Source: Paractinoplanes pyxinae (GTDB taxonomy: Bacteria > Actinomycetota > Actinomycetes > Mycobacteriales > Micromonosporaceae). From it: DNA of 64,000 nt. Positions 16,478 to 26,976 of the stretch are shown in pieces. The translations under genes were made by a program, and so were the position numbers. The notes under the pieces are model-generated. The model had not been told where the DNA came from. It did no database searches and was given only the letters and a program-made list of their open reading frames with translations. The stretch lies in contig NZ_JAPNTZ010000004.1 in the NCBI RefSeq assembly GCF_026626335.1, forward strand, positions 62,001 through 126,000, written 5' to 3'. Every line of letters starts with the position of its first letter. Within the stretch, counting starts at the first letter, position 1.

Positions 16478-17224
16478 TCAGATCTTCTTGCGTACGGCCT
16501 TGCGGTAGTCGCTGTTCAGGCGGCCGATCAGGGTGAGCGGGATGCCCTTGGGGCAGACCTGCGAGCACTCGCCCATGTTGGTGCAGCCGCCGAAGCCGGC
16601 GTCGTCCTGGGCCTGCAGCATGTCGATCACGCGGGTGTCGCGCTCGGGCTGGCCCTGCGGCATCAGGCCCAGGTGGGCCACCTTGGCCGCGGTGAACAGC
16701 ATGGCCGAGCCGTTCGGGCAGGCCGCGACGCAGGCGCCGCAGCCGATGCAGGTGGCCGCCTCGAACGCCAGGTCGGCGTCCGCCTTGGGCACCGGGGTGG
16801 CGTGCGCCTCGGGGGCGGCGCCGGTGGGGGCGGTGATGTAGCCGCCGGCCGCGATGATCTTGTCGAGGTTGCCGCGGTTGACGACCAGGTCCTTGATCAC
16901 CGGGAAGGCGGCCGCCCGCCACGGCTCGACGTCGATCTTGTCGCCGTCCTTGAAGTGCCGCATGTGCAGCTGGCAGGCGGTGGTGGCCTTCTCGGGGCCG
17001 TGCGCCACGCCGTCGATGACCATGCTGCAGGCGCCGCAGATGCCCTCGCGGCAGTCGTGGTCGAAGGCGATCGGGTCGTCGCCGTCGAGGATCAGCTTCT
17101 CGTTCAGCACATCGAGCATCTCGAGGAAGCTGGCGTCGGGGGAGATGTCCTTGACGTCGTAGGTCTCCATCCGGCCGTTGTCGGAAGAGTCCTGCTGACG
17201 CCACACGCGTACCTGGATGTCCAT
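16478..17224 (-). CDS. sdhB: Succinate dehydrogenase / fumarate reductase iron-sulfur subunit
   Basis: A 248-residue subunit that carries electrons from the flavoprotein to the membrane anchor. The [2Fe-2S] ligands are in CREGICGACSM (Cys58, 63, 66) and a later Cys in TTACQLH. The ferredoxin-like half has CIGCGACVAACPNG and GGCTNMGECSQVCPKG. It belongs to the class with a single cytochrome b anchor, as in the operon here. It is separated from sdhA by 81 bp that contain a long inverted repeat, and its ATG has no Shine-Dalgarno sequence. The last helix is basic. It ends 7 bp from the convergent tetR gene. Confidence 0.96.
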   Translation of the reverse strand: MDIQVRVWRQQDSSDNGRMETYDVKDISPDASFLEMLDVLNEKLILDGDDPIAFDHDCREGICGACSMVIDGVAHGPEKATTACQLHMRHFKDGDKIDVEPWRAAAFPVIKDLVVNRGNLDKIIAAGGYITAPTGAAPEAHATPVPKADADLAFEAATCIGCGACVAACPNGSAMLFTAAKVAHLGLMPQGQPERDTRVIDMLQAQDDAGFGGCTNMGECSQVCPKGIPLTLIGRLNSDYRKAVRKKI

Positions 17225-17229
17225 TGAGG

Positions 17230-17300
17230 TTTATTCACGACCTTCCGTGAGTTGCAGTGAGGGTGAGGTGAGGCAGATGGTCTCCACCGTCGTGAATAAA
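17230..17300. repeat. Long inverted repeat between sdhA and sdhB
   Basis: Perfect 12-bp arms TTTATTCACGAC (17230-17241) and GTCGTGAATAAA (17289-17300) around a 47-bp centre. In the minus-strand message it would form a stem-loop ending 5 nt before the sdhB start codon. It is AT-richer than its surroundings. It could stabilise or process the message, bind a regulator, or be a small palindromic mobile element. Confidence 0.65.
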
Positions 17301-17305
17301 TCTCA

Positions 17306-19252
<1,947 letters not shown>

Positions 19253-19253
19253 T

Positions 19254-19982
19254 TCAGTCCACCAATCCGACGAGAACCGCGAAGGGCACCGAGAGGTAGC
19301 CGACGACCAGCACGACCGACAGCACCAGGGCCGTGGCGCGGGCGTAGAACTCGCCGCGCGGGCTCTGCAGGCCGAACGTGCGGACCGCGCTCCACAGGCC
19401 GTGCCGCAGGTGGAAGCCCACCGCGACGATCGACAGCGTGTAGAAGAGCGTCACGTACCAGCGGCCGGGGGCGAAGTCCTCGGCGACGTTCCGGTAGACC
19501 TCGCCGTGCACGCCGTGCGGGTTCAGGTTGAGCGTGGTCAGGTCGAGGATGTGGTAGATCACGAAGAGCAGGACGATCACGCCGCCCCAGCGCATCGTGC
19601 GGGCGGCGTAGCTGCCCTGCACCTTGGGCCGGTGCACGTACTTGACCGGTCGCGCCAGCCGGGCCCGGCGGGCCAGGATCGTCGCCGCCACGATGTGCCC
19701 GACCACTGCCACGGTCAGCACAGCGCGCTGGATATAGAGGTACCAGGCCTCGGGCAGCAGCGGGGTGCCGATGGTCCGCAGCCAGTGCGCGTAGTGATCA
19801 AAAGTCTCGGCGCCGAAGAAGATCTTCAGGTTGCCGATCATGTGCACGTACAGGAAGGCGACGAGCAGCAGGCCGGTCACCGCCATGAAGAGCTTGAGGG
19901 CGACCGAGGAACGCCGCCGCGTCGTTTTGCCCGGCGCCGGCGAGACCGCCGGCGTCTTCCGGGTCGAAGTATCTACCGCCAC
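19254..19982 (-). CDS. sdhC: Succinate dehydrogenase cytochrome b subunit
   Basis: A 242-residue membrane anchor with five hydrophobic helices, as in the single-subunit di-heme type. Conserved histidines occur in the helices ([45 protein letters not shown]) and would bind heme. It passes electrons from SdhB to menaquinone. The GTG start has TACCGT 7 nt upstream and no ribosome site, so the operon message is probably leaderless. It heads sdhCAB and is divergent from a LysR gene that may regulate it. Confidence 0.93.
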   Translation of the reverse strand: MAVDTSTRKTPAVSPAPGKTTRRRSSVALKLFMAVTGLLLVAFLYVHMIGNLKIFFGAETFDHYAHWLRTIGTPLLPEAWYLYIQRAVLTVAVVGHIVAATILARRARLARPVKYVHRPKVQGSYAARTMRWGGVIVLLFVIYHILDLTTLNLNPHGVHGEVYRNVAEDFAPGRWYVTLFYTLSIVAVGFHLRHGLWSAVRTFGLQSPRGEFYARATALVLSVVLVVGYLSVPFAVLVGLVD

Positions 19983-20059
19983 ACTCTGGACGGTAGGTTT
20001 CCGGCCACGATTCGTCTAATGCATGATCGACGCAGCGTTCATAGAGATAGGCTATCGAG
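19983..20059. promoter_or_regulatory. Divergent promoter region sdhC / lysR
   Basis: A 77-bp gap. TACCGT (minus strand, 19990-19995) lies 7 nt before the sdhC GTG. TAGGCT (20048-20053) lies 6 nt before the lysR GTG and sits inside the palindrome GATAG-G-CTATC (20046-20056), a likely site for the LysR protein itself. Confidence 0.5.
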
Positions 20060-20977
20060 GTGCAGCTCCAGCAGCTTCGCTACTTTCTCGCAGTCGAACA
20101 AACCCGCCATTTCACCCAGGCAGCGGACATTTTGGGCGTCTCTCAGCCGACTCTCAGTAAGCAAATTCACACGCTGGAAGCGACGCTCGGCGCGCCCCTG
20201 TTCGAGCGGATTCGTGGCGGTGTGACCCTCACAGCGGCCGGCCAGACCCTGCTGCCGCTCGCCCAGCGCATGGTCTCCGACGCCGACGCGGCTCAGGAGG
20301 CGGTCTCGGACATCGTCGGCCTGCGCCGGGGCGAGGTGCGTCTGGGGGCGACACCGAGCCTGTGCTCGTCGCTGGTGCCCGAGGTGCTGCGCACGTTCCG
20401 CGCCGACCACCCCGACATCCAGCTGTACGTCAACGAGGGCGGCTCGCAGGACCTGATCGAGAACCTGCTGGCCCACACGCTCGACCTGGCCCTGATCGTG
20501 CAGCCCGAGGAGGGTGTCGACGACTCGCTGAGCGCCGCTCCCGTGCTGCGCGAGAGCCTGGTCGTGGCCTCGGTGGCCGACGGCCCGCCGCCCACCGCCA
20601 ACCCGCAGATCGCGCTGGCCGAGCTCGAGCACACCCCGCTGGTCATGTTCCGGGCCGGCTACGACATCCGCGGCGTCACCCTCGAGGCCTGCCAGCGGGC
20701 CGGCTTCACCCCGAAGTTCGCCGTCGAGGGCGGTGAGATGGACGCGGTGCTGGCGTTCGTCGAGGCCGGGCTGGGGGTGGCGCTGGTGCCGAGCATGGTG
20801 CTGGCCAACCGGCCGCTGCTGCGGGCCACGCCCCTCGCGCCGCCCGGCATGCGCCGGACCATCGCGCTGGCCCACCGCAAGCGCTCGGTGCTGCCGCACG
20901 CCGCCGAGGCGCTTCGTCGAACACTGCTCCATCACATAGCGACAGAAGAGCTGCCGCTCGGCGTGCGTCCTCTCTAG
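20060..20977 (+). CDS. LysR family transcriptional regulator (divergent from sdh)
   Basis: A 305-residue LysR-type regulator. The N-terminal winged helix reads MQLQQLRYFLAVEQTRHFTQAADILGVSQPTLS in overlapping motif form, with the linker helix after it. The effector domain starts near residue 90 (RLGATPSLCSSLVPEVLRTF) and includes SLVVASV and GLGVALVPS, as usual. It starts with GTG 6 nt after TAGGCT. Divergence from sdhCAB across 77 bp is the classical LysR layout and suggests control of succinate dehydrogenase by a metabolite. That role is inferred from layout. Confidence 0.92.
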   Translation: MQLQQLRYFLAVEQTRHFTQAADILGVSQPTLSKQIHTLEATLGAPLFERIRGGVTLTAAGQTLLPLAQRMVSDADAAQEAVSDIVGLRRGEVRLGATPSLCSSLVPEVLRTFRADHPDIQLYVNEGGSQDLIENLLAHTLDLALIVQPEEGVDDSLSAAPVLRESLVVASVADGPPPTANPQIALAELEHTPLVMFRAGYDIRGVTLEACQRAGFTPKFAVEGGEMDAVLAFVEAGLGVALVPSMVLANRPLLRATPLAPPGMRRTIALAHRKRSVLPHAAEALRRTLLHHIATEELPLGVRPL

Positions 20978-20980
20978 ATC

Positions 20981-21688
20981 TCAGAAGCGGGAGGCGGTCA
21001 GCCACCGGTCCCACAGCGCCGGGTCGCCGTCGATCCTCGGGGCGGCGAGGCGGCGGTTCAGGATGAGGAGCAGGTCGCGGGCGGGGGCGGTCAGCGTCAC
21101 GTCGGCCGCGTGGTCGCCGTCGGTCCACTTGATGCCGCTACTGGTGAGCGTGACGTGCCAGCTTCGGGGGATGTCGGTGGCGCTGAACTGCAGGGTCTCG
21201 CCGTCGCCGTTCAGGCCGTCGAACATCTCGAAGCTCAGCAGCAGGTCGGCCACCCCGTCGGCGGCCAGGTCGGGCGCCAGGTCGCCGTCCGGGTCGGCGT
21301 CGAAACGGTGGACGACCTGGTCGTGCACCATGCGTCGCAGCCAGAAGCCGGCCGTCTGGTGGCTCGGGTGCCAGGTCCAAGTCTCGCCGGTGAAGCCCAC
21401 GGCCGCCACGGCCGCGTTCAGCCTCTGCGCGCCGTCGAGCAGCCACGGCGTCCAGACGTCCGGATCGGACGGTGCGCCGACCCGCTCGTACGCGACCGGG
21501 CCGCCCGCCTCGAGCACGTCGGCCGCGTAGCGGTGACCCGACCCGACGTGCGTGACCAGGTCGTGAATCGTCCATTCAGGGCAGTTCGGCACGATCGTGG
21601 TCACCGGCTGCCGGGCCGCCGCCGCGCCCAGCCGCCCCGCCTCCGCCTCGAGCTCCGCCGCGTACCGTTCCGGGGCCAGCCATTCCAT
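20981..21688 (-). CDS. Maleylpyruvate isomerase family mycothiol-dependent enzyme (DinB fold)
   Basis: A 235-residue protein with the N-terminal four-helix DinB/MDMPI domain: PEWTIHDLVTHVGSGHRYAA has the conserved histidine motif, and WLRRMVHDQVVHRFD supplies the other metal-binding histidines. The C-terminal part is the sterol-carrier-like domain found in actinobacterial members (AADVTLTAPARDLLLILNRRL). Relatives use mycothiol as cofactor. The substrate is unknown. It is convergent with lysR with a 3-bp gap. Confidence 0.85.
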   Translation of the reverse strand: MEWLAPERYAAELEAEAGRLGAAAARQPVTTIVPNCPEWTIHDLVTHVGSGHRYAADVLEAGGPVAYERVGAPSDPDVWTPWLLDGAQRLNAAVAAVGFTGETWTWHPSHQTAGFWLRRMVHDQVVHRFDADPDGDLAPDLAADGVADLLLSFEMFDGLNGDGETLQFSATDIPRSWHVTLTSSGIKWTDGDHAADVTLTAPARDLLLILNRRLAAPRIDGDPALWDRWLTASRF

Positions 21689-21700
21689 GCCTGCAGACCC

Positions 21701-21706
21701 TAATGT
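21701..21706 (+). promoter_or_regulatory. -10 element for leaderless methyltransferase gene
   Basis: TAATGT, 7 nt before the GTG at 21714. Confidence 0.45.
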
Positions 21707-21713
21707 CTGAATG

Positions 21714-22466
21714 GTGAACCGTGGGGAGTTCGAGGATCCGCGCCTGGTCGAGGTCTACGACGCGGAGACCGTGTGGGGCTGGGACGACGACCTGTTCATG
21801 GCGTTGCTGGCCGAGCGGGACGCGCCCCGCGTGCTCGACTTCGGCTGCGGCACCGGCCGGCTGGCCATCGCCATGGCGGCGGCCGGCCACGAGGTGACCG
21901 CGATCGAGCCGGCCCGGGCCGCGCTCGACGCCGCCCGCCGCAAGCCCGGCGCCGAAGCGGTGCACTGGATCGCGGGTGCGGTCGAGGCGGTGCCGTCGCG
22001 GGCGTTCGAGGCCGTTCTCATGACGAATCACGTGGCGCAGTCCTTCGTCAGTGACGAGCAGTGGTTGTCGACCTTGCGGGTGCTGCGCCGGGCGCTCGTC
22101 GCGGGCGGCCGCCTGATCTTCGACAGCCGCGACCCGGAGGGCCGCCCGTGGGTCGCGTGGAATCCCGCCGACTCCCGCCGGCCTGTCGTCCTGCCGGACG
22201 GTGACGTCGTCGACACATGGATGACCGTGGATTCCGTGAAGGGTTCAACGGTCGACGTAACTCGGCACTATGTATTTACTCACAGTGACGAGCGACGGAG
22301 CTCCACCACACTGCGCTTCCGGTCCGAAAGCGAGCTCCGGATCACCGTCGAAGCGGCCGGCTTCGATGTGGACAGGCTGTACGGCGGGTGGGCCCGCGAG
22401 CCTGTTGGCACAGGTGACGATGGGGAATTGATCGCAGTTGCGATGGCGCGGCCGCAGGGTAGGTGA
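21714..22466 (+). CDS. Class I SAM-dependent methyltransferase
   Basis: A protein of about 250 residues with a Rossmann methyltransferase core: motif I VLDFGCGTGRLAIAMAAAGHEV near residue 40, then AIEPARAAL, and the motif IV-like VLMTNHVAQSF. The substrate is not evident. I prefer GTG at 21714 because TAATGT lies 7 nt upstream; an ATG one codon earlier would be only 4 nt from that element. It is divergent from the mycothiol-dependent enzyme gene across about 25 bp. Confidence 0.85.
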   Translation: MNRGEFEDPRLVEVYDAETVWGWDDDLFMALLAERDAPRVLDFGCGTGRLAIAMAAAGHEVTAIEPARAALDAARRKPGAEAVHWIAGAVEAVPSRAFEAVLMTNHVAQSFVSDEQWLSTLRVLRRALVAGGRLIFDSRDPEGRPWVAWNPADSRRPVVLPDGDVVDTWMTVDSVKGSTVDVTRHYVFTHSDERRSSTTLRFRSESELRITVEAAGFDVDRLYGGWAREPVGTGDDGELIAVAMARPQGR

Positions 22467-22605
22467 TGTAAGACTCTCTGTCTATCGGCAACCTGCCAAT
22501 AGGGGGCGACCCGCGTCCCTCGCCGATATGTGATTACTATTCGCCACGTTGAAGCGAGGCCGCTCGATGGCCGGCGCGCCGGATCAAGAGGGAGAGGTGG
22601 GTGCG

Positions 22606-24327
22606 ATGTCGGAGCTGCCGAGGGGCTACCAGGGGCCGGGCGACGAGCCGATCACCCACCACGGACCGCCCGGTGGCGGCGCCGGCCGGGTGCTGCTGGC
22701 CGCGGCCATCGTGGTGCTCCTGGTCGCCGTGGCCGGCGGCACGACCTGGTGGATGTACACCCGCGATCCGGCCCGCACCACCAACGACGCCACCGCGGCC
22801 ACCCGCGCGCCGTCGGCCTCGCCCTGCCCGGGCGTCAAGCTGCGGGTCGCCGCCGCTCCCGAGATCGCGCCGGTGGTGAGCGCGGCCGCCAAGAAGCTCG
22901 ACGACGACCCGGCCAACGCGTGCGACCCCATCTCGGTCGTCGCCGAGGAGCCCGGCTTCACCGTGGCCAACGCGGCCAAGCCCGACGTGTGGATCCCGTC
23001 CAGCAGCGCCTGGCTGGGCATCGCCAACGCGGGCGGCGCCGCCTTCACCGCCGAGGGCAAGCCGCTGGCCCACTCGCCGATCGTGCTGGCCGCCCCCTCC
23101 GTGGTGACCAACACCCTGGTCAAGGGCGGCCGGACGTCGTGGGCCCAGCTCACCGGGGCCGTGGCCACCGGCAAGGTGGCCGCCGTGACCATGCCGGACG
23201 CGCAAATCAGCACGGTCGGCCTGCTCTCGGTGTACGGCGTCAACGCGGCCATGGCCCGCACCACGCCCGACAGCGGCATCGCCCAGCTGCGCGCGCTGAC
23301 CCTGCGCAGCCGGCTCAAGGAGGCCACGGCCGACCCGGCCAAGCTGATGGCCCGGGTCGCCGCGCAGTGGAACACCAACGGCGTGGTCTACGACGTCGGT
23401 GTCTTCCCGACCACCGAACAGCAGCTGCGTACCTACCAGCGGGGCAAGAACACGGTCCGGCTCACGGGCGGGTTCCCGGCCGACGGGCAGGTCGAGGCCG
23501 ACTACCCGTTCGCGGTGGCCAAGAACAACCAGGACATCGAGCTCACCGCCCAGCTGCGCGCGGCGATCACCCGCTCGTCGCTGACCAAGGCCGGTTTCCG
23601 GCCGGCCCCGCTGCCCGGCACGCTGCCGCTGCCGGCCCAGCCCAGCGCGCTGCTGGCCCCGGCCACCATGTGGAGCGAGTACAAGTCGCTCAGCACGCAG
23701 GTGCTGCTGCTCATCGACGCGTCCGGCTCGATGAACAAGAAGATCGCGGCGCCCGGCGGCCGCACCACCACGCGGGCCGGGCTGCTGCGCGAGTCGGGCC
23801 GGTTCGCGGCCGAACTGTTCGCCGAGGACACGACGGTCGGCATGTGGTACTTCGGCCAGCCCACGCCGAGCAGCCCGCCGCACCGCGAGGTCGTCTCGTA
23901 CGGCCCGATCACCGCGCCGGTCGACGGTAAGCCGCGCCGTGATGCGCTGGCCAAGGCCATGAAGGACTACCGGGCGGCCGACAACTCGGGCACGCCGCTG
24001 TACAAGTCCGTGCTCGACGCCGTGGCCGAGATGCGCGAGAAGGTCTCACCCGGCACGGTCACCCTGGTCGTGGTGCTGACCGACGGCGAGGACGGCGAGT
24101 CCACGTACAAGATGACCCACGCCCAGTTCATGCAGAAGCTGGCGGCTGAGCAGGACCCGAGCCGCCCGGTGCCGGTGCTGTCCCTCGGCTACGGCCCCGA
24201 CGTCGACATGAAGGCCCTGACCGACATGTCCGAGGCCACCGGGGGCAAGGCGTTCCCGGCCACCAACCCGGCCGACCTCTCCTCGGCCATCGCGAAGGCG
24301 TTCCTCGCCGCCCACGCCCCGCGTTGA
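22606..24327 (+). CDS. Membrane-anchored substrate-binding and von Willebrand factor A domain protein
   Basis: A 573-residue protein. After a short cytoplasmic end, one membrane helix (VLLAAAIVVLLVAVAGGTTWW) anchors an extracellular part. Residues 70-350 resemble a periplasmic solute-binding fold of the type that binds small anions or ligands (CPGVKLRVAAAPEIAPVV, DVWIPSSSAWL). A VWA domain with a complete MIDAS motif follows (LLLIDASGSMN, a Thr in SGTPLY, and LTDGEDGES), so it should bind a metal. I chose the ATG at 22606 because GGGAGAGG lies 8 nt upstream. Ligand and partners are unknown; a surface sensing or adhesion role is plausible. Confidence 0.85.
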   Translation: MSELPRGYQGPGDEPITHHGPPGGGAGRVLLAAAIVVLLVAVAGGTTWWMYTRDPARTTNDATAATRAPSASPCPGVKLRVAAAPEIAPVVSAAAKKLDDDPANACDPISVVAEEPGFTVANAAKPDVWIPSSSAWLGIANAGGAAFTAEGKPLAHSPIVLAAPSVVTNTLVKGGRTSWAQLTGAVATGKVAAVTMPDAQISTVGLLSVYGVNAAMARTTPDSGIAQLRALTLRSRLKEATADPAKLMARVAAQWNTNGVVYDVGVFPTTEQQLRTYQRGKNTVRLTGGFPADGQVEADYPFAVAKNNQDIELTAQLRAAITRSSLTKAGFRPAPLPGTLPLPAQPSALLAPATMWSEYKSLSTQVLLLIDASGSMNKKIAAPGGRTTTRAGLLRESGRFAAELFAEDTTVGMWYFGQPTPSSPPHREVVSYGPITAPVDGKPRRDALAKAMKDYRAADNSGTPLYKSVLDAVAEMREKVSPGTVTLVVVLTDGEDGESTYKMTHAQFMQKLAAEQDPSRPVPVLSLGYGPDVDMKALTDMSEATGGKAFPATNPADLSSAIAKAFLAAHAPR

Positions 24328-24402
24328 GCGCCGGCCGCGTTGAGCGTCGGCCGCGTTGAGCGTCGGCCGCGTTGAGCGTCGGCCGCGTTGAGCGCCGGCG
24401 GT
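24323..24402. repeat. Five-copy 16-bp tandem repeat between convergent genes
   Basis: Unit GTTGAGCGTCGGCCGC, starting at 24323, 24339, 24355, 24371 and 24387; the three inner copies are identical. The array begins at the stop codon of the VWA gene and ends at the stop of the convergent desaturase gene. Confidence 0.9.
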
Positions 24403-25829
24403 CAGGCGGGGCCGATGCGGTCGGCGACCATCTGGGCCGAAAGGGTCACCATGGGCAGGCCGCCGCCCGGGTGCACCGAGCCGCCGACCAGGTGCAGGCC
24501 CTCGACCGGGCCGTGGTTGACCGGGCGCATCAGGCCGCCCGCGGTGCCGTAGATGGCGCCGCCGGGCGCGGCGGTCGCCTCGGCCAGGTCGTACGGCGTG
24601 CGGGTCTCGCGGAAAACCAGCCGGTCCCGTACGTCGAGACCGCGCCGGGCCAGCACGTCGAGCACATGATCGGCGTACCCGTCGGCCAGCCCGGGCCGCC
24701 GCCAGTCCACGGCTCGCCAGTCGGTGCCGTGGCGCGGCGCGTTGATCAGCACGAACCACGCCTCGCAGCCGGCCGGGTGCACCGCGGGATCGGCCGCGCG
24801 GGTGACGAAGACGGTGGGATCGCCGGCCGGCCGGGCCCGCCGCGAGGCCGAGCCGAAGATGTCGTCGAACTCGCCGTCGTAGTGCGAGGGGAAGAAGACA
24901 GTGTGGTGGGCCAGCTCGGGGGTCTCGCCCCGCACGCCCAGCAGCAGCACGAACCCGCCCAGGCTGCGGTCGGTGAGCCCGGCCAGCCGGCGCGGCGTCG
25001 GCAGCAGATCGCGGTAGACGGTCAGCGCGTCCACGTTCGACACCACGGCGTCGGCCGGCACGAATTCGCCGCTTCCCAGCCGTACGCCGGTGACCCGGCC
25101 GCCCTCGGCGGTGATCCGCCGGACCTCGGCCCGGACGATCCGCACCCCGGCCGCCGAACAGCGCGACTCCAGCGTGGTGGCCAGCGTGCCCAGCCCGCCC
25201 GGCACGTAGAAGCCGCCGAAGGCGAGCTCCGCGTAGGGGACGGCGGCCAGCGCGGCCGGCGCCCGGCGCGGGTCGGCGCCGGTGTAGGTCGCGTACCGGT
25301 CGAGCATGGTCCGCAGCCGCGGGTCGCGCAGATACTGCCGGCCCAGCGCGCGCAACGAGCGGCCGGGCGCGATCGCCGCCAGGTCGCCGACCCGCCAGGT
25401 CAGCCCGGCCAGCGAGGCCGGCGTGACCGGCTTGCGCAGCACCGACCGCCACGAGGCGTCCCAGACGCGCCGGGCCCGGTGCCAGAACCGGTCCCAGTCG
25501 CGGGCCGCCTCCGGGCCGAGGGCGGCCGCGATGCGGTCGAGGAATTCGGCGTGCACGGACGACGAGTCGAGCACCGTGCCGTCGGCGAAGACGTGCCGCA
25601 CCACCGGGTCGAGCGGCACCAGGTCGGGCTGCGCCTCGGTGAACACCTGCGGCAGGGTGAGCAGACTGGGGCCGGTGTCGAAGCGGAAGCCGTCCCGCTC
25701 GTACACGGCGAGCTTGCCGCCCACCTGGCCGGAGCGCTCGAACACGGTCACCGAGTGCCCGGCCTCGGCCAGCCGCACGGCCGCCGTCAGCCCACCGACC
25801 CCGGCGCCGATCACGACGATATTGCTCAT
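24402..25829 (-). CDS. Phytoene desaturase family protein (CrtI/CrtD-like)
   Basis: A 475-residue FAD amine-oxidase-fold enzyme. The N terminus reads NIVVIGAGVGGLTAAVRLAEAGHSV with FERSGQVGGK, and the C-terminal FAD segment reads GLHLVGGSVHPGGGLPMVTLSA, the signature of bacterial carotenoid desaturases. It is last in an operon with CruF- and CruG-like genes, so it may introduce the C-3,4 double bond (CrtD-type) rather than act on phytoene. Sequence alone does not settle this. No crtB or crtY is present in the window. It starts 55 bp after the glycosyltransferase gene. Confidence 0.9.
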   Translation of the reverse strand: MSNIVVIGAGVGGLTAAVRLAEAGHSVTVFERSGQVGGKLAVYERDGFRFDTGPSLLTLPQVFTEAQPDLVPLDPVVRHVFADGTVLDSSSVHAEFLDRIAAALGPEAARDWDRFWHRARRVWDASWRSVLRKPVTPASLAGLTWRVGDLAAIAPGRSLRALGRQYLRDPRLRTMLDRYATYTGADPRRAPAALAAVPYAELAFGGFYVPGGLGTLATTLESRCSAAGVRIVRAEVRRITAEGGRVTGVRLGSGEFVPADAVVSNVDALTVYRDLLPTPRRLAGLTDRSLGGFVLLLGVRGETPELAHHTVFFPSHYDGEFDDIFGSASRRARPAGDPTVFVTRAADPAVHPAGCEAWFVLINAPRHGTDWRAVDWRRPGLADGYADHVLDVLARRGLDVRDRLVFRETRTPYDLAEATAAPGGAIYGTAGGLMRPVNHGPVEGLHLVGGSVHPGGGLPMVTLSAQMVADRIGPA

Positions 25830-25884
25830 GTGGACTGCCCCGCGCTCACCGGGCCGGCGTCGGCGCTGGTCATGGCCATCGACC

Positions 25885-26976
25885 TCATACCGCGCGTCCG
25901 CGCCAGGTCAGGCCGCCGCGGGCGCGCAGGCGGAACGACTGGATGATCAGGCGGGCGAACAGCACGATCGAGATCGGGTGGGCCAGGGCGTCGGGCCAGG
26001 CGCGGCCGCCCGTGGCCGAGGCGGACACCGCACGCCCCGCGACCCCGAGGGCGTACGCGCAGAAGGCGAGGGCGGCCCACTCGAACGCACCAGCCACCGT
26101 CATCCCGAGAAAGGCAAGCGAGGGAAACGCGTACAGGAAAAGCAGCACGACCACGACGGCGGCCGCGCCGGACCGCGAGCCGAAGGACGCCCAGAGCGAC
26201 TTGGCGTAGCCCGCGGTGAGTTCGCGCCACGAGTCGTACATGCGGCAGGTGGCCAGCCGCGAGCCGTCGGCCAGCGCGATGCGGCCGCCGGTGCGTTTGA
26301 CCGCGCGGGCCAGGGCGATGTCCTCGAGGATCTCGGTGCGCACGGCCGCGTGACCGCCGGCCTTCCGGTAGGCGGCGGCGTCGACGACCAGCCATTGGCC
26401 GCCGGCCGCGGCCAGCGACGGGCGCGGCGAGCGTTCCATCGCACGCAACGGCAGGAAGGTCAGCCACGACCACTGCAGCAGCGGTTGCACCAGCCGCCCG
26501 GCGCCGACGATTTTCGGATACGGCGAGAGGAGATCGACCTCGGCCCGGCGTACCTCGGCGACGGCCGACGCGATCGCATCGGGCTCGAGCACCACGTCGG
26601 CATCCACGAAAGACAGCACGTCGGCGTCCGCCGCGGCGTCGGCCAGCTGCTGGCAGGCGTGCGGCTTGCCCAGCCAGCCGTCGGGCAGCGGCGCCCCGGT
26701 GAGCAGCCGCACCTTGTCGCCGGCCAGCGACCGCACCACCTCGGCCGTGCCGTCGGTCGATCCGTCGTCGAGCACGTAGATCGTCAGGTTCTCGGCGCCG
26801 CGCTGGGCCAGCAGCGACTCGAGGCAGGGGCCGACCCGCTCGGCCTCGTCGCGCACCGGGAGAAGGACGGCGATCCGCTCGCCGGTCGGCTTCGCACGAG
26901 GGCGGCGGAGCAGGAGCGCGTTGATGGCGGTGTGGGCGGTCAGGGCGGCCCACGGCAGCAGGGCCAGCCACCTCAC
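25885..26976 (-). CDS. Membrane glycosyltransferase, family 2 (CruG-like carotenoid glycosyltransferase)
   Basis: A 363-residue enzyme. One N-terminal hydrophobic helix precedes a GT-A domain: IAVLLPVRDEAERVGPCLESL, YVLDDGSTDGTAEVV and the metal-binding FVDADVVL. A later EDIALARAVKRTGG matches the catalytic ED motif. Three or four hydrophobic helices close the protein. GTG at 26976 overlaps the upstream stop in GTGA. In cyanobacteria CruG glycosylates the 2'-hydroxyl of carotenoids made by CruF. The adjacent CruF homolog supports that role here, by inference. Confidence 0.85.
   Translation of the reverse strand: MRWLALLPWAALTAHTAINALLLRRPRAKPTGERIAVLLPVRDEAERVGPCLESLLAQRGAENLTIYVLDDGSTDGTAEVVRSLAGDKVRLLTGAPLPDGWLGKPHACQQLADAAADADVLSFVDADVVLEPDAIASAVAEVRRAEVDLLSPYPKIVGAGRLVQPLLQWSWLTFLPLRAMERSPRPSLAAAGGQWLVVDAAAYRKAGGHAAVRTEILEDIALARAVKRTGGRIALADGSRLATCRMYDSWRELTAGYAKSLWASFGSRSGAAAVVVVLLFLYAFPSLAFLGMTVAGAFEWAALAFCAYALGVAGRAVSASATGGRAWPDALAHPISIVLFARLIIQSFRLRARGGLTWRGRAV

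Noticed and set aside
24323..24402. CRISPR-like array
   Set aside because: The 16-bp units are contiguous with no unique spacers, and no cas genes are present.
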